Below are positions 1 through 11,776 of a DNA stretch of 64,000 nt, in pieces (the first letter of the stretch is position 1; each line of letters begins with the position of its first letter). Location: NCBI GenBank assembly GCA_015227615.1, contig JAALGZ010000006.1, forward strand, positions 310,001 to 374,000, given 5' to 3'. Source of the stretch: Labyrinthula sp. Ha. Taxonomy: Eukaryota > Sar > Bigyra > Labyrinthulida > Labyrinthulaceae. Position numbers and translations under genes: made by a program. A model generated the notes under the pieces. That model was not told the DNA's origin. It ran no database searches and saw nothing but the letters and a program-made list of their open reading frames with translations.

Positions 1-921
1 ACAACTGGTTACAAGACAATGAAAAATAGCAGAATCAACTGTATTTAAATCAAATAATGACAATAAACCGATAGATTTCAAATGAAGAAATAATTTCATA
101 CACGTGAAAAATGCACATGCATAAACAAAATCTTCATCAGCATCAGTTCTTGCTGTGAGCAGTTCATTTCTCTCTTCAGTTGTTATATTTTTCAACTTAT
201 TTAGAATACTATCAAAGATACGTATTAATTTATCTTCACGTTCTGCCTCTGCTCCATGAGAATTTAAGTATGGGATTAGGTGAAAAACAGTTAGTTCTTG
301 GTCTCCAAAAACAAAATCTACATCTACTTCGTAACTCAAGAGAACTTCAACAATATTAACACGTTCAAATAAGAAACCAAGTACTAGAGGTGAATATTTT
401 TCTTGTACTTGTTGATTTAAACCTTGATGATCAAACTCAGGATGATTCAATACTTTTTCGAGCAACTCCGATTCTCCCAGAAAACTCAAGATATGCACCA
501 CAGACACTCCAAGGGAAGTTTCTTGATTCAACACTTTTTTGGCTAACATGTTTTTTGCATACTCATTTTGATATAATAAATTAATAATTTGCTTAGCAAC
601 AAGTATTTTTCTTGCTTCCAGAGCGATGTGTAAAATGTTTCGTTTGTATTCATCTGACCTAATACGAAAATACCTCGGAGAGAGTTTAACTTGCTTCCCC
701 TCTTCGATTTTGGGGATAAAAGGTTCAAGAGAAGGGGGAATTGGTTCTTCTGACTCAGTAAGTATGAGTTCCATGAATCTACGTCGGTGCGAGTGAATTG
801 TATACCACATTTGGTGACCTTGCTGGGTAAAACTTGGTGCTAAATAGAAATTGTATGTACTGTCCTCTTTGGACAGTGTTGGAACAAAGCCCAACATTTT
901 GGGCACTGATTGGAACTGCAT
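1..921 (-). CDS. Ankyrin-repeat protein, 5' part only (runs off left edge)
   Basis: Reading the minus strand from an ATG at 919-921 gives an uninterrupted frame of 307 codons to base 1, so the gene continues beyond the window. An in-frame TAA at 949-951 closes the frame upstream. The protein is clearly paralogous to the complete ankyrin protein at 11777-13816, by eye about half identical over roughly 215 residues. Shared stretches include RNILHIALE (versus RNILHVALQ), LLEKVLNHPEFD, FHLIPYLN and ERNELLTARTDADED. The ILH-type and VVHILSFLGESELL helices are ankyrin-like. The first 87 residues, before the conserved part, do not resemble the paralog. Later starts at 895-897 or 808-810 are also possible, because a promoter-like TTTTGGGCA element lies at 893-906. 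Function is unknown; ankyrin repeats usually bind proteins. Confidence 0.8.
   Translation of the reverse strand, partial: MQFQSVPKMLGFVPTLSKEDSTYNFYLAPSFTQQGHQMWYTIHSHRRRFMELILTESEEPIPPSLEPFIPKIEEGKQVKLSPRYFRIRSDEYKRNILHIALEARKILVAKQIINLLYQNEYAKNMLAKKVLNQETSLGVSVVHILSFLGESELLEKVLNHPEFDHQGLNQQVQEKYSPLVLGFLFERVNIVEVLLSYEVDVDFVFGDQELTVFHLIPYLNSHGAEAEREDKLIRIFDSILNKLKNITTEERNELLTARTDADEDFVYACAFFTCMKLFLHLKSIGLLSLFDLNTVDSAIFHCLVTSC
893..906 (+). promoter_or_regulatory. TTTTGGGCA-type element near ankyrin paralog start
   Basis: The plus strand reads CATTTTGGGCACTG here. The core matches the element found close upstream of SLD5/eS17, TOM7 and the LACTB2-like gene. It overlaps the proposed coding start of the left-edge ankyrin gene (ATG at 921 or 897). 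Either it is chance, or the true start is a downstream ATG such as 810. Confidence 0.25.
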
Positions 922-3900
922 GGCACCAAATTTTACAGAAGGCCTAGATTACGCGACCCAGTGCGCACATATATTGCTTGTTAACTCTTTCACCTTAAAT
1001 GTTTCCAAACTTAAGCAACTCATCATCTTACTCTAGGAAATAATAATCGTCAAACATTTATTTGTCCAGGAATTACACATAAATGGATACAAAATCCTGA
1101 AAGAAATGGTGAGTGGCAGCTGCGGCCAAGGCAACTGGTTTTTCTTAAAACTGCCTCCTACCCTTGTTGGCTTAGTGACCTACTTGTTTGAAGAGCCTGC
1201 TTGTAAACTTTCCAAGGCGAAAAGTGTTAGCTAAAGGATCCTGAAAGTTGTTCTGAAATTCCCAGGAAAAAAAGTTTGTTAGGGTTTACAGTCACCATCT
1301 CCATGTCGGACATGGAACAAATGCGCCCAAGGAGTACCTCCAGGTACTAAAAAAGACAAAGTGAGGGATAGATTGAAGCAAGATTTTAACTTTAAGTGGC
1401 GGCTGTAATGCTCAGGTGAGTAGAGAAGGCTTGAATCCAGATGGCAAGCTATGCTACTCCAGCAGAAACAATGCGTATGGAAAGGTCTTAAAGGAGTAGT
1501 TAAGAGTTAAAGGCTTATATATCGTTAACAAGCAATGCACTAATAGAAAGAAGGGCTTAAAAAGGCCCACTACGCTTCATATCAGGTAAGATAAAAAAGA
1601 TGTAGGGGCTCTTCTTCTTTTTTACTAAGAAACCACAAATATTTGCCTCTCCAGAGTAAGAAGAAACAATAGTACCTCGATTTAGCAGAACAGATTCTTA
1701 CCACTTAGATATAAAACTCAATTTTAAAATCATTTAAAACATCGCAAAATAGCTGGAAGGCAAGAAACATGCAACTGGTTCAAACATACAGTAGCTGAAG
1801 CTCAACAGTTTCCCTCGATCAGAACATCTAGGAAAGCCTACAAACTACCCAAATTCAATGAGCAAAGAGAAAAAAAGTATGCCCGGGAAATTCGAGATGA
1901 GGGTAATAACACAGTAGACGCCTTTTAACCATCGAACCTACTTACTGACTTTATAGAGAAACAACAGCTCCTGCCTATGCCCAAAATGCAGTTTAGTGGA
2001 AGCAAAGTGGTGCATTACTGTATGCTAAAGCTTAAGCTAGCTTCGTAAGTTGTTATAGAAGGTTAGCTATTAGCATTGAATAAACTCATCATGCACTTGA
2101 AGTGGCTTAACAACAACAGATATGCTAAGGTAGATCTTATTAGTAATAAAGTGACCAAGAACTCCCCAATGGTGCAGAACCTGCTTAAAGAAATTCAACG
2201 CATTTTCAGGTCATACACCTTTCCAAACATTGGCAACAAAGTACAATATAGGTAAAAATAACTTCCATCACCAACCCCTCCCCCCAAGAATACACACCAG
2301 GGTTTCGCAGATCCTTAGCACTTCTAACCACGACATTAAGACTTAAGAAAAGGATTTTGCACACGAGAGTTCTATCGATACTCAAGACGCTCCCATATTA
2401 CCGACTTAGTTTTCGTGAAAACGGTCTGTAATTAATAACATGGAAGTACTTAACATTATCATCAAAAAAAACTGTATGAAAATAAAAATATGAGAGTATC
2501 ATTCATGGATTTTCAACAGGAGTTTCATTCTTTACACCATCGATTTAACCGGCCTTTTTTAAAGAAACATTTCGTACCTAGGAAAATAAGAGCAATTGCA
2601 AAAACTCCTTACCAAAGCGCTGCAGTAGAAGCCACAGAGAAAAATTAAATCTTAACTGATAAGTTTGAGAAGAGATTTATTGCTGGCTGAAACGCTTCTG
2701 TCAACTATTTATATACTTACTGTGAACTCAACTACAAAAAACTATTGAAGGAAATAGACTTAGTAGCATTAAGTTGATGGTGACATGGTTAGATGTCTTC
2801 CTTTGCTGACTACCATGTAACTATCCATGAAAATAGATCATAAATGACACATTCCTTGAAGAAGTATATTGCTTGGAAACTTTCAGGGGCAAGAATCTAC
2901 AAAAGCAAAACAAGAAACATTTCGCTGATGAATGATATTCACTTTCAGTCAGTATTTTAAACTCTTGCAACATTATGCTAATTAAAATTTTTTGTTGTCA
3001 ACGCTGTGATAGATATTTCCATTTAGAGCCTCTTTGAAAGTTCATCAGAGAGGCGGATTCTGTAACGGAATATACGCGGATAGTGTAATGAGATCACTTG
3101 CTGTAGTAAATACCCGAAGTATGCTTCAAAGGAAACTATCTCCTGTAATAGAAATCATACAATTATTGGGCTTTGACGTAACACCCTTGAGTGAAACGAA
3201 ATATCTTAAAACAACTTTCAACTTGAAATTTATTCCATTTTAATTTATACTATCCTACCTATGCAGGTACAACAGCATACTTGCGAGTTTTCGGAACATA
3301 TAAACCTCCAATTCATTACACATAAATTTTTGTAGAGTTAGGGAGAAATATTGTACTGACATTCCATATCTATAACCACGGTAACTGGTCCATCATTAAC
3401 GAGTTTAAGTGAAAATAAGCCTCTTAGTATGTAAAATAAACTCAACGCTGAATAATTCCCAGGTCAATAAATACTGTTTCAGTGAAGAGAACCTGGGAAT
3501 AAAAACATTTCCTATGGAACAGCATTAGAACTACAATAAAGATACGGAGAACACACAATACAGCCTAGTGCATCCTCTTTAAATAAATGAAAGAAACGGC
3601 AGCCTGAAGACAAAGATTCAGACACATATCATTTCTGGAAACATAAGAAAGCCAACTTGGACTTCAGCTTGGGTAGATATTACTGAAAAGTATATAAGCC
3701 TAAGCATGTACTGTCCATTCAGGACCCGTCAAGTCTAGGGCCTCTCCAAGTTATAGTATTAAAAGGAAATTGCAGAGTATCAGGTTCGGAGTCATCAATG
3801 TAACAAATCCAGTTGAATCATACTCAAAATCCAGCGGAACCTCCTATCTAGAATTAATCCGCTGTAATATCTGAAATAACTACTTGGTTTTATATCTGTC

Positions 3901-6900
3901 CCATGACTGAAGTACGCGGTACCAAAGTTTGAACCTAGGAAAAAAGGGATTTCAGACATAGAAACAATAGAAGAGCCCTTATCCCAATGTACCATAAATG
4001 AATCGTCAACCCACTTTCCACTTAAATCCATCTAAAAAACCCCAAAACATTAAGCCCTTATATCAATGTAGGACAGTTTCCCATTTCAACATTTTGTCAT
4101 TTATACACACCTAGGATACATTTTTAACCCTTTAACAACTCAAACAACCCAGCATCTGCAAAATAGCACCCCCACAAAAAAAGAACTAAATCCCAACTAC
4201 CCCATATCAGCAAGAAATTTTGACATTTTTTTTAGTTAAGTCCTGACTGAAAATTTTGAAGAACTAAACAAGAAGCCTCAATATATGAATTCCCTCTAAT
4301 TATCACCTATTTCGTTCACCTTAGAATCACTGGCTGGCTAGCTGGTATATGCTTTGAAAATATTTTTATATTTTTTAATTGATTTTGGATTTTTGTTTAA
4401 TATTATGAGAGACTGTTGTTCTGGGCGCAGCTCTAAATGTTTTGACATCTGAAGAGTAGAACGAGGTTTTTGTGATGTGAAGTCAATAAGATGGAGAGAA
4501 TGACATTGCGAACTCATTTGGTTAATGATAGCAACAGTTACTATAGTATAAATAAATCTTACTCTCGAGGGTTCCTGAATGTGTAAAGATGACTAGGCTT
4601 TTGGAAGGATAGGCTCCCTAGCCCATTAACTACTCGTGTATCATCTAGTCAATATCTTCGGTAATTCCAGGGATGATGGATAATAACAGTATTTTCTGAG
4701 CCCATGAGTAGCTATATGCAGTGCTCTAGCAGTCCCACTGACTCTATTCACCAAAATAAGCAAGGTATCTTACTAAATATAGCTCCCTAAAATCAGTGTT
4801 CCTACGCACTACAAGTTTAGTATCTTATAAGAAAGAAACACAGTTACATGTCCTTGCGTACTTTGGTAATTAAGGAAAAGGGTTGAAAATATCAGCAATA
4901 CGAACGGAGCTAATTGAGATAAATGAGCTAGAGAAGTTATGTATATTCCAGTGGTTGGAAGCCAACCCTATCCAAGTGGCTTAGTAACCTTTATTAGTTA
5001 ATGCATCCCCGCGAACAAAAATGACATACATGAAATGCGTGACAGTAGCGTGGCCCTATTGGTTAGGTCTACTGGAAAGAAGCTTTTGCAAATTTTTTAA
5101 TTCTAGAACCTGTTCCGTTTTAGAAAACTATTTGGAGTTTAGAATTACTCCCTTGAAGATACAAGAAAAGAGCAAGCAAACTAGAAGAATACTTCTGCTA
5201 TTCGAGAAGCACTTCAACACAATAGTGACCAGAAAACTATCATAGAGGGAGATCTTTATTAGAAAGTTGTTACGGGTTAAAATAAATTGTACATTACATA
5301 GAGATTCTGTCCTATGAGGCAAATCATATGTTGTCAATCACTACTTCAGCATAATTAGCTCATATTTCACCAACTCTCTAGCTTTCCGTCCCTAAAATAC
5401 ATACATAATATGACCAAAAACAGATATCTTCCTAAAAACCAGATCGAGGAATTTAATATATAAACAATAAACAGAAATATAATAAGCAAAGCCAAAAATA
5501 GAGTATTGTAAACCTGTTTATGAATGATCTTCTTCTTCAGTATGGAGTCTGTAAATGCAAATAAAAATCAACGGGAAACTGGTACACTAATAGAGACACA
5601 GCAAAAACTGGGTGTTATTCGGTAAAAACGAAAAAAAAATAATCAAAGAGCAATTGGCAAAGAAGTAAATAATCGAAAGCCCTCTAGTTCACCCAATCGA
5701 ACCGCAGAAGAACCAATGTCAGAAGAAAGATTGAGATACATCCCATGTGCAACTCTCTAAAAACGTTCAAACCACCGCTCCAACTAAGAAAACGACGGAG
5801 AACAGTAACTTTAGAAACCCCAACTTAATATTTTGAAAGTGAACTGTAAAAGGAAATGTAATTAACAAGGTATAGTGAAAACTCAAAACAAAGCAATGTA
5901 TGATACCTTAAACTCGGGTGATACTAAAAAAACCTACAACAAAATATGGGTTTCTTAATGACGAGAACAACAGTATCAAATTTACTGAATGCAAGAACAT
6001 GGATACGATATCAGTGGAAAAGAGACTTAATCTATCTTGTATGTCTCGTGAGAAAAAGAAATTATGTGCGCAAAGAACTGAATAAAACTTCCAATGAGAG
6101 AATCATGGCTTAGCAGAAAATAAGTTAACTGAGTATTTAAGCCAACTCAATATTATAAATCATCTATCAAACGTACGCAAAGATCGTAGAAAATTTAAAA
6201 CTAACATAAAATTGTCGAAACAAACATATACTTCTTGATAAAGTGCTGGCGCATTAGGAAGAGTATACCATAATTATCAATCGGCTAATTTAATTTGATT
6301 TAACTATGAAGAAAAAATATCTGAAAAAAGATGGTGGAAGGTATTTACTCAACCAAAACACCTTCATCTTTGAAAAGAAGCTGGTCCTATATATGCGAAT
6401 TAATCTATATGCTAACAACTTTGAATATCTTTTTTTTGAATTAGTTACAAAGATAATAATAAGTACATTCTTGAGCACCAAAGTATCTAACCTATTATCA
6501 GTATAGTTATATTGCTGGAGCACCTGCTATCAACAAAATAGTAACAGTAACTCTAATAATTGAAGATACCGCTTATGAAACAAAATTAAAACTTGTTTCT
6601 AACCATCGACTTTGAGCTATATATTAACTCTACCTCTAACTAGTGAGTAAAATTTAACAGAACAATACAAAGTTCAACCCCCCCATCTCAGATTAGTTTA
6701 TTTGTATAACCTATACTAGAAATAGAATCGAAGAGGAAATTAGATATCAGGAAATGAATACACATAGAAAGATGTCCACCAACTAAATATATTGTGTTCT
6801 ATCCGTTTTTTTCACCAATTAGAGGAATAAAAAGAACATGTAGGACATTATTAGGGAGTGCTTCATTTCAAGAACTACAGATTCAACTTGAGGATGATTT

Positions 6901-9900
6901 TCAATACACAGTAAAACTTGATTACACTTCGGAAATGTTCAAGATATTATACTTTAAATGTACAAGATATAAGTCGTGAATAAATCAGAAAAGAATATAA
7001 AAAAACAGATTTATGAAAACAGAAGTATCCCTAGAAGTTAGCTTCAGATATTATTATAATTTTATTTCCTTTGAAAAAGAGGTTCCTTGATAAATGGTAC
7101 AAAGGTAGTTTAAATAAGAAGACATTGTTCGATACTAATAAAATGTCACTATACAGTGACATAGTCAATAATTGGCTCATATAGCTGATGCTTGCCCAAT
7201 ATCGCACCCGATAACAAAAAACTCAGCTGCTTGAAAATAAATAAAGTTACAAGAATATGCAGTGGATGAAAATATCGGGGACAACTAAATGGGTGATATT
7301 CAAAGAAAGATAACAGATGAGGGATCCGAGTAAACTTGTATATCTACTTAAAGACAGGAAAAAAATATACACTTTGCTATAATAGAAAGAACAACAACCT
7401 ATCGGAGTAGCAGAATATAACAATGGAAAACAAAGATTTGGTACCTGTAGAAACAGTTCCTCTATTGAAGAGTGAATCCCTCAATAACCACTTCCTATTA
7501 CTAGCCAGGATCCCGGGTGCCTAATTATAATACTAGAATGTAATATTAGGACGTGCATACATTTTAAAAACCAAATATACTAGTTGTGACTAGTATCAAA
7601 ACTTCGAAACATGAGAGACAATAAACATTAGCTAGAAATAGCCTAAAAATTACAGTGATTAAAGCGGCAGCCGCATTTAAGTATTCGCGTCTTTCTGGAA
7701 AGAGTACACTAGGTAAAATATATTAGAAAAATACTCTAGAGAGACAATATAATTACAGTCATTTACTTCAATCCAAACCGGAGATCTTGAAAGTACACCC
7801 AAACATGTCGAATGCATCTATAAATTTATTTTTAGTTTTAAGCAAAAAACATAAGGGAAAACACTTTATCCTTAGATTTTAGAACCTAAGAACAAGTGAA
7901 AGTTATCTCGGATCAGGATATAAATTAGGAAAAAAATCAACCCTGAAAACTCAACTTAGACATCATTAGTTATTCGAACCTCGATGTGGAGCATTTTGTG
8001 AGCCTCACGAAAATCAGACATGCATGATATATGTATGAGCACTCTTTCCTTGTAAAATACAGACAATTATGGTATTTCCTTTATATATAACTGAAACATT
8101 TTATTTTCTAATTAATCAAAAGCTTCTTTGATCTTCAGAATAAAGTACGGCGTTGTTTTTTAAGGATCTGTAATTCTCACTCAGTAAGCTAATTGCCGCT
8201 TTGAAGCACCCCATCGTAACATTGATTTGGGATTTGGATATGTCACTGCCTTTTATTCTTCTGGCATAGTAACTTTGCTTCATTTTTTTCATAAAATTCA
8301 AGTTCTCATGAAGTAAACTGAAGTAGAACAAACTTTGGCGATTGGATTTGAGCACACATCATGAACCGAGAATTTGTATACCAATTACGATACTGGCGAT
8401 ACTTTTAACTAACTGTCATTTATTTCTTAGTACCAAGATTGTAACGTCTCAAGCAAAAAAACAAGTGTATAAAATAGAATATATAAACCCTGTACTGCAT
8501 CAATATAACCCCAAATTAGATGAAGAATTGCAGCTAAGAAGACTCGAACACTTTGCATGCTCAACTATTTATATCTAAGAACTCTAAGTAAACTAAGGCT
8601 ACATAACTAGATTAGATTCATATCACGGAACCCCCCCCCCCTTGAATCATTTATCTGAAATAGCACGAGCTTTTAACGATTTCGAATAAACAAATATAAA
8701 AACAAATTGCTGTCACATATGTAGATGAAAATGTTATTTATTCTCAAATTAGAGGAAATGCGCTTCCCAAGTATTAACAAATCCTGTACATATAATAGAA
8801 GATAAAATAGCCTTAGATGTCAAACCTTTTACTTTCTCTTTTTATTTGCATGTATGTTTACAAGCAGATATTTGCTGCATATGGTTCTTCATTCATTCCT
8901 GGATATTCGGTTTACTTTTTCTGTCTACTTAGTACATCATGGTCATCAACAAATATCTCTGGCAAAAGTTGATTATTTTTACTTATTCAGCCTGGTTTGG
9001 ATTATTTTGAGTTTTAATAGTGATTTTTATTCATGTTATTTTTATTTAATGTATATCAATAGCATAACTAAATTTGTTCAATGCATATTGAAATTCCTTC
9101 AAAAAGTTGCAAAGTATTCTCGTCTAATATTTGGCTAAGCAAAGTTTGACAAAAGTTTCAAGAAAATTAGTAAATAGAGTAAGAGTTGTTTAACATTGTA
9201 GAAACTTCTCCGACTTCACCTTTTCTAGTCAAATGAAATTGTTTTTAATAATTAAGAAGTGGATTCAAAGTTTGAGTATTTTGTGAAAAAAAGCTAAACA
9301 TATTTAAGAGATGAAGTACCCATAATACACCACTGATATGGCTATTTAGCTTCAATGCTCAAGACATGAGTCTCAGATTATTTGGTCAAATCCATTTTCC
9401 TGGTAAAATAAATTCACCACAATTGGTAGTGGTTTAGTATGAAATACCTGAACAGAAATTGGATACCAACTATTCGGACTGAGGAAGTGTATTGCTAGGA
9501 GTGGTCTCGTGTGTAAAAAAAAATAGAGAAAATTGCATATCTGAACCTTCAATAAATACCATCGGATAAGATAAAACATTATAATTATACCATGAGATAA
9601 AGGAATAATCCCAGTTTAATTAATAACTATTGTAAAGGATTGAGATAGTTCCATCTATGTAGTGTTACTGCTATGGCTTCTAACTAGGCATCGAATTTGG
9701 TTAAAGTCATCAATAGTTGCTTGGTAATTATATATGTCCTGAATTTCAATAAGTGAACTGAGATTTTGATATATTTCAACGGACTCTGATTTCATTCTGG
9801 CTATCAAATGATTGATGTTGCAAAGTTGAACCAAGAGCCAAAATATGTTTATTTCCCTTGTTCAGTGTATGAAATCTTTCAAAAAATGGGTCATATTGCC

Positions 9901-11776
9901 CACGCACACCCTTCTCTTCGCTTGTTCCAGTTTGAGATGACCATTTTATGTTGGTTTTGATTGAGCATAAGAATGCTTTTTAGACGTGCTGCCCAACCAG
10001 GTAACGATGATCACGTGATACTCAACAATCAAAATGGGTTTAGAAATATTAATAAACACCAAAAAGAAAAATATGGGCAACAATTTTCTCTTAATGAATT
10101 GTTAATGAGTCAAATCTAACTCTCTAGTTCTAGAACACGTAAGATTACCACGTAAGTGCAGTTTGGCATATCAATTTGGTCAGAATTCGATTCTCCAATA
10201 ACTCTAAGTGAGGACTTTGGCAAGACAGATTTATCCTTAACTTTTCAATATGCAATATATTATTGTAGGAAATCAAGTCAACTTACCTACTTTATTAAGT
10301 ATTTTTCTACTCCTCTACCTACGTGGATGGACAAGAAAATATAGCTTTGTGGGAAAGGAGCTCATTCCCATAATGCCATTGTTTACTGTTGTCTCTTGCT
10401 TAATCTTCCAGGCTTTTATATCGCGACAATAGAAGCTCGCCCTTGATATAATATAATTGCCCAGGACTAAGGTGGATGAATAAGGTTAAAATTTCTAGAA
10501 AATTTTTCTATTGCAAGAGCTAAATAGAAGATCACATGTGAACCTAACAAATTTTTGCCAGCGGTAGCCATATCAATATGGGAAATGGAATTTAACTCGA
10601 GAAAATGGACTTTTTGATGGATCAGCTAAAAGTTTCTAGTTGGGAAGCGTCTTCCTACATAATATCTGTTTTTCATTGTATAATAGTTCATAATGATAAA
10701 CACAAGTATTTTTAGAGCATTCGTGACTGTTCTTTAGCCTAATATTAGTTCCAAGTAAGCATATGTTGGCCTAATTGATAGCTCAATGACTAGTATGTTC
10801 TTCTGTACGTGATCTTGAATGATATGAACTAAGTGGATTACTCATATCGGGGAAAAGCTTGTTTCTTAAATTGACTATATCCTACGCATTCGAATTTGGT
10901 ATTTCCTAACTGAGCTGCAGGCATAATTTCCCGAATAAAGTTAATGCTTCGACTAACTAATGCAAAAGCTATAGAGGCACTAAAAAACAGAATTATGGTA
11001 TACTCCAGGGTCGGGCAATAGTGGTTGTTTACTCTAGGCACCATGCTGAAAACTGAGAAATTTATATCTAAAACAAGGGAGGTGGTTCTGGCCTAATTTG
11101 AGCTTAGCACCAACAAAAAACCGCAATTAATGACCTTTAGTTATGTTTTCTTATCTTCTGGAGACTATTGCAGAAATGTGTACATCGGTATGTAGCAGGT
11201 TCCCAAATTCAATGAGAAAAGGAAAATTATGATAACAGTGATCAGAACTAGCAGCGCTTGCTAATATACTGTTCAACATAGAAAAATCTGATTATACCAA
11301 CATACCCAGCTTTAAATTGACTAGAAAAGAAATGGTGATGTTAGGGTAGCCTAACTATATAGTTTGCGCAATACAAAATTAAGTTCTTCAGAAATAGTTT
11401 TAACACTGATAATCCTTGGGTTACATATTTGAAATTAAGAAGGGAGCTATTAATTCTAATTCGATTATGCTCTAGGCCTCCAAAAACAATTTCAATGAGC
11501 CTAGAAAATTTAAGCGTTCTGAAATTTCTCTCGTTTTATCAGTAGTATAGCTATGATTTGGTTTGTTTACGACAATTACGGTTGTTCAATATATTGATGT
11601 TTTAGATAGAGCGAAGAGGGAAATTCATTTTGGTTAAAGGTACATTTAATAGCTAGTAATAGTTTTTCTCCCAATAACCTTTTTTTTTAATCCTCGAGAT
11701 AATACTAAGAACCATGCATAATGTACATGTTGATACTCAAAGAACATAATTAGAAAATAAACAGATCCGAAAAAAG
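922..11776. other. Gene-poor region, A-rich then T-rich
   Basis: In almost 11 kb I found no recognisable protein, tRNA or rRNA. The longest open frames are under about 100 codons and lack family motifs; several have no ATG. The plus strand is visibly A-rich from about 1 to 8.1 kb (sampled lines have about twice as many A as T) and T-rich around 8.8-9.1 kb. Homopolymer C tracts occur at about 6679 and 8631-8641. Short palindromes such as ATACTAGT/ACTAGTAT (7577-7596) are present. Small spliced genes with mini-introns could still be hidden here. Confidence 0.6.
8631..8641 (+). repeat. Poly(C) tract, 11 C
   Basis: Eleven consecutive C residues stand in otherwise AT-rich DNA. This is unusual for local composition and is either length-polymorphic or a sequencing-sensitive site. 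No gene is adjacent. Confidence 0.7.

Noticed and set aside
7961-7990. GAGGTTCGAATAA on the minus strand, resembling a tRNA B box
   Set aside because: The flanking bases do not form a T stem, and no acceptor or anticodon arm could be drawn.
8854-9138. 94-codon plus-strand frame rich in aromatic and hydrophobic residues
   Set aside because: T-rich DNA naturally encodes Phe/Leu/Tyr; no conserved pattern or supporting context.
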